In this document: positions 1 through 5,886 of the stretch, one piece after another
How the letters are laid out: each line of letters starts with the position of its first letter
How positions within the stretch are numbered: the first letter of the stretch is position 1
Source of the DNA: an uncultured Erysipelotrichaceae bacterium
GTDB taxonomy: Bacteria > Bacillota_I > Bacilli_A > Erysipelotrichales > Erysipelotrichaceae
Direction of reading: 5' to 3'
Assembly (NCBI GenBank): GCA_934692455.1
Contig: CAKUTY010000046.1
Coordinates: 1 to 8,991 of the forward strand
Length of the DNA: 8,991 bases
Position numbers and translations under genes: made by a program
The notes under the pieces: generated by a model
The model's database searches: none
The model's input: the letters and a program-made list of their open reading frames with translations, nothing else
What the model was told of the DNA's origin: nothing

Positions 1-667
1 ATATTATAGGAAGTAATTCTACATACTTCTTCTTGATTAAAGCACCAGACCCCTTTAAACCATGAATCTTATGAGCAGAAAAAGATGCCATATCAATATC
101 CCTCATATCGATATCAACCTTAGCTAAACCCTGTGTGATATCACAATGGAAGTAAGTGCCACTATTCTTCTTAACAATCTCTTTGATGGTGTTGATATCA
201 TTAACAGCACCAATCTCATTATTCACAAGCATAATACTCACTAACAAAGTATCAGGCCTTAATGCAGTCTTAACATCATCAGGCCTAATCATACCCTTTT
301 CATCTGGATATAAGTATGTAACTTCATAACCAAAATGCTCTTCTAATTGCTTAAAAGAATTATAAACACTTGAATGTTCATAGATGCTAGTAATCAAATG
401 CTTCCTTGTATTATTAAAACATAAGCCCTTGATAGCCAAACTATTAGCCTCAGAAGCACCACTTGTAAAAATAACTTCATCCTTACCAACATTAAAGCTA
501 TCCGCAATAAGCTTTCTAGCCTTCTCTTGCATATTATAAATAGCGACGCCATCGTCATACAAAGCATCGCTATTACAATAATAATCGTCTAATAAAGTAT
601 TGTATGTCTTTAATACCTCAGGATTTAAAGAAGTAGTAGACACATTATCAAAATAAATCTTCTTCAC
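1..667 (-). CDS. nifZ: Cysteine desulfurase (class V aminotransferase, NifS/IscS family), C-terminal part outside window
   Basis: This PLP enzyme removes sulfur from cysteine as an enzyme-bound persulfide. Its 222 visible codons read from a GTG at 667 off the left edge. Family landmarks are present: an N-terminal DNVSTT block (residues 7-12), TSGASEAN (68-75), the EHSSV histidine that stacks on PLP (His98), VNNEIG (148-153), HCDITQ (174-179) and SAHKIHG with the PLP lysine at Lys200. The persulfide cysteine would lie beyond the edge. The GTG start is supported by a GGAG at 676-679 with an 8-base spacer. It shares one base with the ezrA stop codon, so the two are probably translationally coupled. 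In Bacillus the ezrA neighbour of this type is nifZ, which works with ThiI in tRNA 4-thiouridine synthesis. That specific role is inferred from context, and thiI would be expected just past the left edge. The region after the first motif (CNSDALYDDG, 31-40) departs from the usual NPSSLH-like sequence. Confidence 0.88.
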   Translation of the reverse strand, partial: MKKIYFDNVSTTSLNPEVLKTYNTLLDDYYCNSDALYDDGVAIYNMQEKARKLIADSFNVGKDEVIFTSGASEANSLAIKGLCFNNTRKHLITSIYEHSSVYNSFKQLEEHFGYEVTYLYPDEKGMIRPDDVKTALRPDTLLVSIMLVNNEIGAVNDINTIKEIVKKNSGTYFHCDITQGLAKVDIDMRDIDMASFSAHKIHGLKGSGALIKKKYVELLPII

Positions 668-2370
668 TAAATATTCTCCAAATAATCATTATCACTAGAA
701 TTAGGGAACAACCTTTCCATACAAGAAATAGCCATAGTCAAAGCCTTAGTATATTCACCATTCAAATAAGAAAATTCTGCCTTAGAAAGATCACGCTCAA
801 CCTCTGGATAAGTAGAACGATACTTATTGCCAAAGACAATCGCATTCTCAACCATAATCGCCATTCCAACAATATTATTCACATTGTTGTAGAACTTATA
901 AATAAAATCAATCGCATCATCTAAAGTAGTATTTAACTCATCAATATCAATTGGAACCATAGCCAATTGTTCCTTAATCTTCGCAATCTTAACCCTGCCA
1001 CTTGCCAAATCATCATTATAAGAGTCAGCAATTGTAGGCAAATGATATTCAAGAACCTTAACTTCAACCTCATTTAAAACAACCTGCAACTTCATAAGTT
1101 GTGTCTTTGCCCTTAATTCAACCGTTGTATTCTTATCAAAAATAGCCTTATATTCCATTAATGACTTAGCATCTTCACTAATAGCCTCTAGAATCTTATT
1201 ACCTCTATCCAAAAGAAGAGTACTTGGACTATCGTTAGTAACGATATCTTGATTTAATTCAATAATATCAGCTTGATACTTATCAATAGACTTTTCCTTT
1301 TCCTTTAAATAAGCAGTCAAATCTTCAATACCAAAACGCTTAGAATCCTTCTTATAAGCAACACTTACATAATTATGTAAAGACTTAAGCTCATTTAATT
1401 TATTCGCAATATCATCAGAAACAGTCTTAACACCATTATAAGCCTCACCCTCAGCCTTAATATTCTCTAAGATTTCATTAAGCTCAGCCTTTAATGCCTC
1501 ATTATTTTCCTTAACACCACCGATTTCACCGTCAGTTAAAACCTTAATATTCTCACTTATGCCCTTCTTGATATTCTCCAATTTCTTTTCAATATCTAAA
1601 TGAATGGTATAAGCACCACGCTGTCTTAATAAAGCATATTGTCTATTAACCTCATCAACCATTGTAGGCAAGACGCCCTTAGAGTCGGTAATCAAAGTAG
1701 GAATTGAGTCAAGGCAAATTCTAATAGAAGCGATATCTTCACTAATTTGATCTAAACATTCTTTAGAACTAATATAGTCAGAAACATATATGAATTCCTC
1801 ACTCTTTGAGAAAAGATCTTCAATATGTTGAATCTTCTTATCGATTCCATCATTAGCAATCGATAAAGCAACCTTATTCTTATTAATATATAATTTTAGT
1901 TCTCTAAAATCTTCCTTTAATCTAGCAGAGCTTTCACGTTGATCATTTTCTTTCTTAGAAAACTTCTCCAAGAACTTATCGATATCTCTAACTTCTTTTT
2001 CGCTATCATCAATATTCTCAGAAATAATTTGTAGAGCTTCCTTACAAGACTTATAGTTTCTACAAGCGAAAGAATCTTCGATATTCTCTAACATATCCGC
2101 AATAGAATCGATATGTCTTTGAGCCTCTTCATACTTCTCATAATATTCTTTAACTTCAGTAGCGGTTTCATCATTTCTTTTTGCCATTGCCTGAGCCTTA
2201 GACAATTTAAAAGCTAAAGGAATGGTCTTAACGCTATTAAAACGGACATTTAAATCATCAATAGACTTCTTAATATTGGTCTTCTTTGTGTTATTCACAA
2301 TAACCAAAACAATTATTACAGCCAGCAACAACAAACCAGCAATGATACCATACTTAACGTTTTCACTCAT
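667..2370 (-). CDS. ezrA: Septation ring formation regulator EzrA
   Basis: EzrA is a membrane-tethered spectrin-like protein of Firmicutes that binds FtsZ, prevents extra Z rings and helps link the ring to wall synthesis. The 567-residue length is close to the roughly 560 of Bacillus EzrA. The protein has one N-terminal membrane helix (about residues 7-25) with a very short outside tail. A long, highly charged, helical coiled-coil cytoplasmic region follows, without enzymatic motifs. The C-terminus carries a GNKYRS stretch (514-519), matching the conserved patch near the end of EzrA that is needed for midcell localisation, and then a repeat-like KAEFSYLNGEYTKALTMA helix pair. The ATG at 2370 has an AGAGG (2377-2381) six bases upstream. 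It is the first gene of a leftward unit with the cysteine desulfurase and is transcribed from the promoter at 2397-2425. Assignment rests on architecture, length, C-terminal motif and context with rpsD and the desulfurase, all neighbours in Bacillus too. Confidence 0.87.
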   Translation of the reverse strand: MSENVKYGIIAGLLLLAVIIVLVIVNNTKKTNIKKSIDDLNVRFNSVKTIPLAFKLSKAQAMAKRNDETATEVKEYYEKYEEAQRHIDSIADMLENIEDSFACRNYKSCKEALQIISENIDDSEKEVRDIDKFLEKFSKKENDQRESSARLKEDFRELKLYINKNKVALSIANDGIDKKIQHIEDLFSKSEEFIYVSDYISSKECLDQISEDIASIRICLDSIPTLITDSKGVLPTMVDEVNRQYALLRQRGAYTIHLDIEKKLENIKKGISENIKVLTDGEIGGVKENNEALKAELNEILENIKAEGEAYNGVKTVSDDIANKLNELKSLHNYVSVAYKKDSKRFGIEDLTAYLKEKEKSIDKYQADIIELNQDIVTNDSPSTLLLDRGNKILEAISEDAKSLMEYKAIFDKNTTVELRAKTQLMKLQVVLNEVEVKVLEYHLPTIADSYNDDLASGRVKIAKIKEQLAMVPIDIDELNTTLDDAIDFIYKFYNNVNNIVGMAIMVENAIVFGNKYRSTYPEVERDLSKAEFSYLNGEYTKALTMAISCMERLFPNSSDNDYLENI

Positions 2371-2396
2371 AATTTTCCTCTTGATTAAACAGTATA

Positions 2397-2425
2397 ATTT
2401 TACTATCAGAATAGATATTTTTCAA
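2397..2425 (-). promoter_or_regulatory. Sigma-A-type promoter of ezrA
   Basis: On the minus strand TTGAAA (2425-2420) and TAAAAT (2402-2397) are separated by exactly 17 bases, five of six matches to consensus in each box. Transcription should start near 2390, giving a leader of about 20 bases that contains the AGAGG ribosome binding site. The -35 box directly abuts the -35 box of the rpsD promoter on the other strand. Not experimentally supported here. Confidence 0.6.
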
Positions 2426-2454
2426 TTGACTCTGGTATTAACATTTGATAACAT
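2426..2454 (+). promoter_or_regulatory. Sigma-A-type promoter of rpsD
   Basis: On the plus strand TTGACT (2426-2431) and TAACAT (2449-2454) are separated by 17 bases. The -35 box is strong (five of six) and the -10 box weaker (four of six). Transcription would start near 2461, which leaves a leader of about 150 bases before rpsD. The box pair shares its upstream border with the ezrA promoter, so two polymerases could hardly bind at once. Confidence 0.5.
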
Positions 2455-2460
2455 AAATAG

Positions 2461-2613
2461 GCAGTTTAAGGACGCATGTAAAGTTCTAAAGAAGCGCGTT
2501 AGTAGCCCATTTGGGAATATAAGTAGCCTAGCGTAATGGGTGAACATTGCATACTAACACATCCTTAGAATGATTTACACCTCTAACTGAATTGTCAATG
2601 GGAGGAAAAAATT
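2461..2613 (+). promoter_or_regulatory. Structured 5' leader of rpsD, probable S4 autoregulatory element
   Basis: The untranslated leader contains nested complementary segments. GTTAGTA (2498-2504) pairs with TACTAAC (2552-2558). Inside it CCCATT (2506-2511) pairs with AATGGG (2535-2540), and GGG (2513-2515) can pair with CCT (2527-2529). Near the end, CCTC (2580-2583) can pair with GAGG (2602-2605) of the ribosome binding site GGGAGG. No U-tract terminator is seen, so control would act on translation. In Bacillus subtilis rpsD is known to be repressed by its own product, S4, through its leader. The block GAAGC (2491-2495) and GTAGCCTAGCGTAAT (2523-2537) resembles, by eye, the 16S rRNA 530-loop strand (GCAGCCGCGGTAAT), which lies in the S4 assembly region. 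The folding is seen in the sequence; the S4 binding is inferred from the Bacillus case. Confidence 0.6.
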
Positions 2614-3219
2614 ATGGCAAGAAACACAGGACCAGTATGGCGTATATCTCGTCGTCTTAACTTCTCTATCCTAGAAACAGGTAAAGAATTAAGCAAGAGA
2701 CCTTATATTCCAGGTCAGCACGGTAGTGCAAACAAGAGAATTAAGCTTTCAAACTTCGGTTTACAACAAGCTGAAAAGCAAAAGATTAGAAATCTTTATG
2801 GCTTAAATGAAAAGCAATTCTACAACACTTATTTAAGAGCAGAAAAAATGGAAGGCGTTACAGGTACTAACCTACTTGTATTACTAGAATCAAGACTTGA
2901 TAATCTTGTATACCGTATGGGTTTTGCAAGAACAAGACGTGGTGCTAGACAACTTGTTAACCATGGACATATCCTTGTAAATGGTAAGAAGGTTGATATT
3001 CCAAGTGCAAGAATTCTTCCAGGTGCAACAATTGAAGTTAAAGAATCTTCAAGAAACATGGCAAGCATTGCTGATGCACTAGAAGCTACAGTTGCATACA
3101 AGGACTTCGTTGAAGTTGATAAAGACAATAGAAAAGGTAAATTCGTAAGACTTCCTGAAAGAAAAGAATTAAACCAAGAAGTAAAAGAATTACTAGTTGT
3201 CGAATACTACTCAAAGTAA
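2614..3219 (+). CDS. rpsD: Small ribosomal subunit protein S4
   Basis: S4 is a primary 16S rRNA-binding protein that starts assembly of the 30S body and lines the mRNA entry site. The 201 residues are the normal bacterial length. The N-terminal S4 family part (about 1-90) includes RISRRLNFSILETGKEL and PYIPGQHG. The S4 RNA-binding domain follows (about 92-150: ESRLDNLVYRMGFA, RRGARQLVNHGHILVNG, PSARILPGATI). There is no cysteine at all, so this is the zinc-independent form. The ATG at 2614 is preceded by GGGAGG (2600-2605) at 8 bases, a strong ribosome binding site. The gene is monocistronic, with a long leader upstream and a terminator hairpin right after the stop. In Bacillus S4 represses its own translation through the leader, and the leader structure here suggests the same. 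Confidence 0.98.
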   Translation: MARNTGPVWRISRRLNFSILETGKELSKRPYIPGQHGSANKRIKLSNFGLQQAEKQKIRNLYGLNEKQFYNTYLRAEKMEGVTGTNLLVLLESRLDNLVYRMGFARTRRGARQLVNHGHILVNGKKVDIPSARILPGATIEVKESSRNMASIADALEATVAYKDFVEVDKDNRKGKFVRLPERKELNQEVKELLVVEYYSK

Positions 3220-3230
3220 TAAGTACTTTA

Positions 3231-3260
3231 AAAACAAGAATCTTATGGTTCTTGTTTTTT
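3231..3260 (+). terminator. Intrinsic terminator of rpsD
   Basis: AAAACAAGAATC (3231-3242) pairs with GGTTCTTGTTTT (3247-3258) around a TTAT loop, followed by further T residues to 3261. It lies 11 bases after the rpsD stop codon. The run of A before the stem gives a T-run on the other strand, so it could also stop leftward transcription from mazG. Confidence 0.85.
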
Positions 3261-3264
3261 TATG

Positions 3265-3295
3265 CCCAAAAGAAAATGTTGGTTACCCAACATTT
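3265..3295 (-). terminator. Intrinsic terminator of the gmk-mazG unit
   Basis: A perfect 9-bp stem, AAATGTTGG (3274-3282) against CCAACATTT (3287-3295), closes a 4-base loop. Read leftward it is followed by TTTTCTTTT. The stop codon of the mazG-like gene (3294-3296) overlaps the first arm. It sits back to back with the rpsD terminator, only 13 bases away. Confidence 0.7.
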
Positions 3296-3632
3296 ACAAT
3301 TCGTTATATTTAGCACTAGTCCCCTTAGCTTTATCAACAGGATACTTAGCTGCATTTAGTTTAATCTTATCAATAATAATCTTATCAAGATCCAAGTTAC
3401 ACGCATCAGCCATTAAGATACAATAATTCACGACATCTGCAAGCTCTTCCTTAATCTTATCAATCTTATCAAGACAATAGACATCGTCCCTAGACCATTG
3501 GAATATTTCTAAAAGTTCGCTAGCCTCTAAAGAAATAGAAATAGCTAAGTCCTTAGGATCATGAAATTGTTTCCAATCCCTATCATCCCTAAACTTTAAT
3601 ACCTCATTAACAGTTTCCTTGCTAATTTGCAT
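3294..3632 (-). CDS. MazG-like nucleotide pyrophosphohydrolase
   Basis: This small all-alpha NTP pyrophosphohydrolase belongs to the compact MazG-like group (similar to the dCTPase DCTPP1/RS21-C6). Such enzymes hydrolyse NTPs or dNTPs to the monophosphate and pyrophosphate, usually to clear non-canonical nucleotides. The single domain covers all 112 residues. The Mg-binding signature is complete: SLEASELLE (Glu36, Glu39, Glu42) and EELADVVNY (Glu63, Asp66). The other family landmarks are RDWKQFHDPKDLAISI (18-33), FQW (44-46) and a C-terminal NAAKYPV...KG segment. Its ATG shares one base with the gmk stop codon (TAATG), and AAGGA lies about 12 bases upstream, so translational coupling with gmk is likely. 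Substrate specificity cannot be told from sequence. It is probably transcribed only from the gmk promoter. In Bacillus the gene after gmk is rpoZ, which is not present here. Confidence 0.9.
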   Translation of the reverse strand: MQISKETVNEVLKFRDDRDWKQFHDPKDLAISISLEASELLEIFQWSRDDVYCLDKIDKIKEELADVVNYCILMADACNLDLDKIIIDKIKLNAAKYPVDKAKGTSAKYNEL

Positions 3633-4207
3633 TATAAAGCCATTTCCTTCTTCAAGATATCACTAACCTCTTTAATTGAAGCCTCAACATCATTATTAAC
3701 GACATGATACTTATAAACACTGCCTTGCTTGATTTCTCTTTGAGCTTGGTCAACTCGCTTGTTGATAACCTCTTCCTTCTCAGTTCCCCTACCACTAAGT
3801 CTACTTCTTAATTCATCAATGCTAGGTGGCATAATAAAAATACTGATACAATCACTACACTTTTCAATTACCTGAAGACCACCTTGAACATCAATCTCTA
3901 AAATAACATTCTTCCCCTTATTTCTCTCTTGTTCAACATAGTCTCTTGGTGTTCCATAATAATTCTCAACATATCTAGCATGCTCCAAGAACTTATCATC
4001 TTCAATTGCCTTCTTGAAAGTCTCTTTAGACACAAAGAAATAATCCTTGCCATCAAGTTCGCCCTCTCTTGGAAGTCTTGTAGTCATTGAAACAGAAAAT
4101 TCTAGATTCAATGTTTCATCCTTTAATACTTCATGCAAGATTGTACTCTTACCTACGCCACTTGGCCCGCTATATACAATAAGTAATCCTTTTTTCATAT
4201 CAACCAT
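3632..4207 (-). CDS. gmk: Guanylate kinase
   Basis: Gmk phosphorylates GMP (and dGMP) to GDP with ATP, an essential step in guanine nucleotide synthesis and in recycling of GMP from (p)ppGpp metabolism. The full 191-residue protein has the P-loop GPSGVGKST (14-22). The GMP-binding part follows, with SMTTRLPREGELDGKDYFF (40-58) and the AxxxxNYYGTP-type segment (HARYVENYYGTP). Next come EIDVQGG (Walker-B-like strand) and a lid with RGTEKEEVINKR. The ATG at 4207 (MVDMKKG) is the first in frame. A second ATG at 4198 gives MKKGLL, the usual Gmk beginning, and could be the real start. Neither has a Shine-Dalgarno sequence. A TATACT box (4226-4221) would start the mRNA near 4214, 7 bases before the first ATG, so the message is nearly leaderless. 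It is divergent from rqcH and coupled to the downstream mazG-like gene. Confidence 0.96.
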   Translation of the reverse strand: MVDMKKGLLIVYSGPSGVGKSTILHEVLKDETLNLEFSVSMTTRLPREGELDGKDYFFVSKETFKKAIEDDKFLEHARYVENYYGTPRDYVEQERNKGKNVILEIDVQGGLQVIEKCSDCISIFIMPPSIDELRSRLSGRGTEKEEVINKRVDQAQREIKQGSVYKYHVVNNDVEASIKEVSDILKKEMAL

Positions 4208-4220
4208 TGTACTACTATCG

Positions 4221-4226
4221 AGTATA
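4221..4226 (-). promoter_or_regulatory. Candidate -10 box of gmk
   Basis: TATACT read leftward (five of six matches) predicts a start of transcription near 4214, only 7 bases before the first gmk ATG. The position 17 bases upstream (4244-4249) holds no good -35 box. A poorer GATAGT at 4219-4214 would put the start exactly on the ATG at 4207. The box overlaps the rqcH -10 on the other strand. Confidence 0.4.
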
Positions 4227-4228
4227 AT
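4223..4228 (+). promoter_or_regulatory. Candidate -10 box of rqcH, predicting a leaderless mRNA
   Basis: A perfect TATAAT is followed by six bases and then the rqcH ATG at 4235. With the usual -12 to -7 placement of the hexamer, +1 falls on the A of the start codon. No Shine-Dalgarno sequence precedes the gene. The -35 position (4200-4205, TCAACC) is weak and lies within the start of gmk. Confidence 0.5.
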
Positions 4229-4234
4229 TATTCT

Positions 4235-5857
4235 ATGGCACTTGATGGAATTATATTAAATAAAGTAAAAGAAGAACTTGAAACACATTTACCAATGCGT
4301 ATAAACAAAATTAACTCTACTTCAAACACTGAAGTTATCTTTAATGTACATGCCGATAGAGTACGTACAAATTTGGTTATCTCTTTACATAGTGTATATA
4401 ACCATATTTCTCTATCTAATGAGAACTACACTAACTTTGAAGAACCATCTACTTTTGTAATGGTACTAAGAAAATACTTAACCAATGGTATTATCACCTC
4501 AATCACTCAAAATAATTATGATCGTTATTTACTTCTAGAAATAAGAGCACTTAACGAACTATATGATGAAAAGAATTATCTATTAAGTGTAGAACTGATG
4601 GGCAAGTATGCAAACTTGATTCTTATTGATAAAGAAACTAATAAGATTATTGATGCTCTAAAGAAGATACCACCTTATCTAAATAATAAGAGAACAATCC
4701 TACAAGGAGCTAACTTTGATTTACCTGAAAACCAAAATAAGATAGATCCTTTTAGTAACGAAACAATTGACTTCAATGAATCATTAGTTAAACAAATTCA
4801 AGGCTTTTCTAAACAATTAGAAGAAGAAATACGTTATCGTATGTCTAATGGTGAAGAATATAAGGATATACTAAATGAAATTAAAGATTCTAATAAACTA
4901 TATATCTCAGACAACAACGATTATCATATTATTCCTTTAACATGCTTAAACAAGGGATATAAAGAATATTCAATTGAAAAAGGTTTTGATACTCTTTATT
5001 ATCAAGCTAACGAAAAAGAAAGAATTAAGACAGTTACTGAAGACATTTATAAGTTTGTGAAAAGACAGATTAAACATTTTGATACCAAGGTAATTAAACT
5101 TAATCAAAGTCTTATTGATAGTGAAAATCTAAATGAAGATAAGGAAAATGGTGATTTACTATATACCTACTCTAATCTTGAACAAAAGGGATTAAAGGAA
5201 ATTGAAATAATTGACTATGATGGTAATTCTAAAAAGATTAAGTTGGACCCAAAACTTTCAATTAAACAAAATGCCAACAAATATTTCACTAACTATACCA
5301 AGAAAAGAAAAGGTAAAGTTTATATTGAGGAACAACTTGATATTGCCAAGAAAGAGCTTGAATACTTCAATGCCTTAAGGGAACAATTAGATATCGCAAG
5401 CTATGCTGATGCCCTAGAGATTAAAGAAGAATTAATTAAATATGGCTACCTTAGAAAGAAAGTAAATAAAGCTAAAAAGAATAAGAAGATTAATCTTTAT
5501 CAAGTTGAATACAAGGGGTCTATTATCACCTTCGGTAAGAACAACACTCAAAATGATTATCTAAGCTTTACTTATGCTAAACCTAACAACATGTGGTTCC
5601 ATGCCAAAGATTATCATGGTGCCCACTTGGTGGTTAATACCGACAATCCAAGTGAAGAAGTCCTTAGAATGTGTGCTAATCTAGCTGCCTATTTCTCTAA
5701 TGGTAGACTATCTTCTAGCGTTCCTGTTAACTATTGTCTTGCGAAAAACATTAAGAAAGTTAAAGGGACTAAACCTGGTTTTGTGACTATAAAGAACTAT
5801 AAAACCATCTTTATTGACCCAGAATTAGATGATGTTTTAATTATAAAAGCTATCTAA
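4235..5857 (+). CDS. rqcH: NFACT protein RqcH (ribosome-associated quality control; older name fibronectin-binding protein)
   Basis: RqcH binds 50S subunits blocked with peptidyl-tRNA, recruits alanyl-tRNA and directs addition of C-terminal alanine tails that mark the stalled peptide for proteolysis. The 540-residue protein shows the family order. NFACT-N comes first (starting MALDGIILNKVKEEL, with PSTFVMVLRKYL at 71-82 and the ELMGKYANLILID segment). A helical middle follows with a charged coiled coil (about 270-420), then C-terminal NFACT-R with MWFHAKDYHGAHLVV (453-467) and KVKGTKPGFVTI. The DR pair in NYDRYLLLEI (Asp96, Arg97) matches the residues that contact tRNA in Bacillus RqcH, so it should be active. 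The start is fixed by the conserved MALDGI beginning. There is no ribosome binding site, and a TATAAT six bases upstream suggests a leaderless mRNA. Its Bacillus homologue yloA also lies near gmk. A surface-adhesin role has been claimed for relatives, but the cytoplasmic function is better founded. Confidence 0.94.
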   Translation: MALDGIILNKVKEELETHLPMRINKINSTSNTEVIFNVHADRVRTNLVISLHSVYNHISLSNENYTNFEEPSTFVMVLRKYLTNGIITSITQNNYDRYLLLEIRALNELYDEKNYLLSVELMGKYANLILIDKETNKIIDALKKIPPYLNNKRTILQGANFDLPENQNKIDPFSNETIDFNESLVKQIQGFSKQLEEEIRYRMSNGEEYKDILNEIKDSNKLYISDNNDYHIIPLTCLNKGYKEYSIEKGFDTLYYQANEKERIKTVTEDIYKFVKRQIKHFDTKVIKLNQSLIDSENLNEDKENGDLLYTYSNLEQKGLKEIEIIDYDGNSKKIKLDPKLSIKQNANKYFTNYTKKRKGKVYIEEQLDIAKKELEYFNALREQLDIASYADALEIKEELIKYGYLRKKVNKAKKNKKINLYQVEYKGSIITFGKNNTQNDYLSFTYAKPNNMWFHAKDYHGAHLVVNTDNPSEEVLRMCANLAAYFSNGRLSSSVPVNYCLAKNIKKVKGTKPGFVTIKNYKTIFIDPELDDVLIIKAI

Positions 5858-5886
5858 AATGAAGTTCACATTTAGAACTTCATTTT
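5856..5886. terminator. Shared bidirectional terminator with both stop codons inside
   Basis: AAAATGAAGTTC (5856-5867) and GAACTTCATTTT (5875-5886) form a perfect 12-bp stem around a 7-base loop. Both strands end the stem in TTTT. The TAA of rqcH (5855-5857) overlaps the left arm and the TGA of the convergent glucosaminidase-like gene (5882-5880) lies inside the right arm. The T-tracts are short and interrupted, so efficiency is uncertain. Confidence 0.75.

Noticed and set aside
2393..2398. TATAAT on the plus strand as an alternative rpsD promoter
   Set aside because: No -35 box lies at a suitable distance (TTGATT at 2381-2386 is only 6 bases away), and the hexamer lies within the -10 region of the ezrA promoter, where AT-rich matches are expected.
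2222..2536. Rightward open frame of 104 codons
   Set aside because: It overlaps the start of ezrA antisense and then runs through both promoters and the rpsD leader. Its hydrophobic translation reflects the antisense of EzrA and there is no homology I can recognise.
2829..3128. Leftward open frame of 99 codons inside rpsD
   Set aside because: It is entirely antisense to the well-supported S4 coding sequence, with low-complexity Ser/Leu-rich translation.
4047..4259. Rightward open frame of 70 codons over the gmk-rqcH junction
   Set aside because: It is antisense to the P-loop region of gmk and overlaps the rqcH start in another frame. It has no plausible start signals.
5880..5882. TGA read as Trp (Mycoplasma-type code)
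   Set aside because: Trp codons in the recognised genes are TGG. Reading through this TGA would add only nine residues across the terminator hairpin before TAG, so TGA is a stop here.
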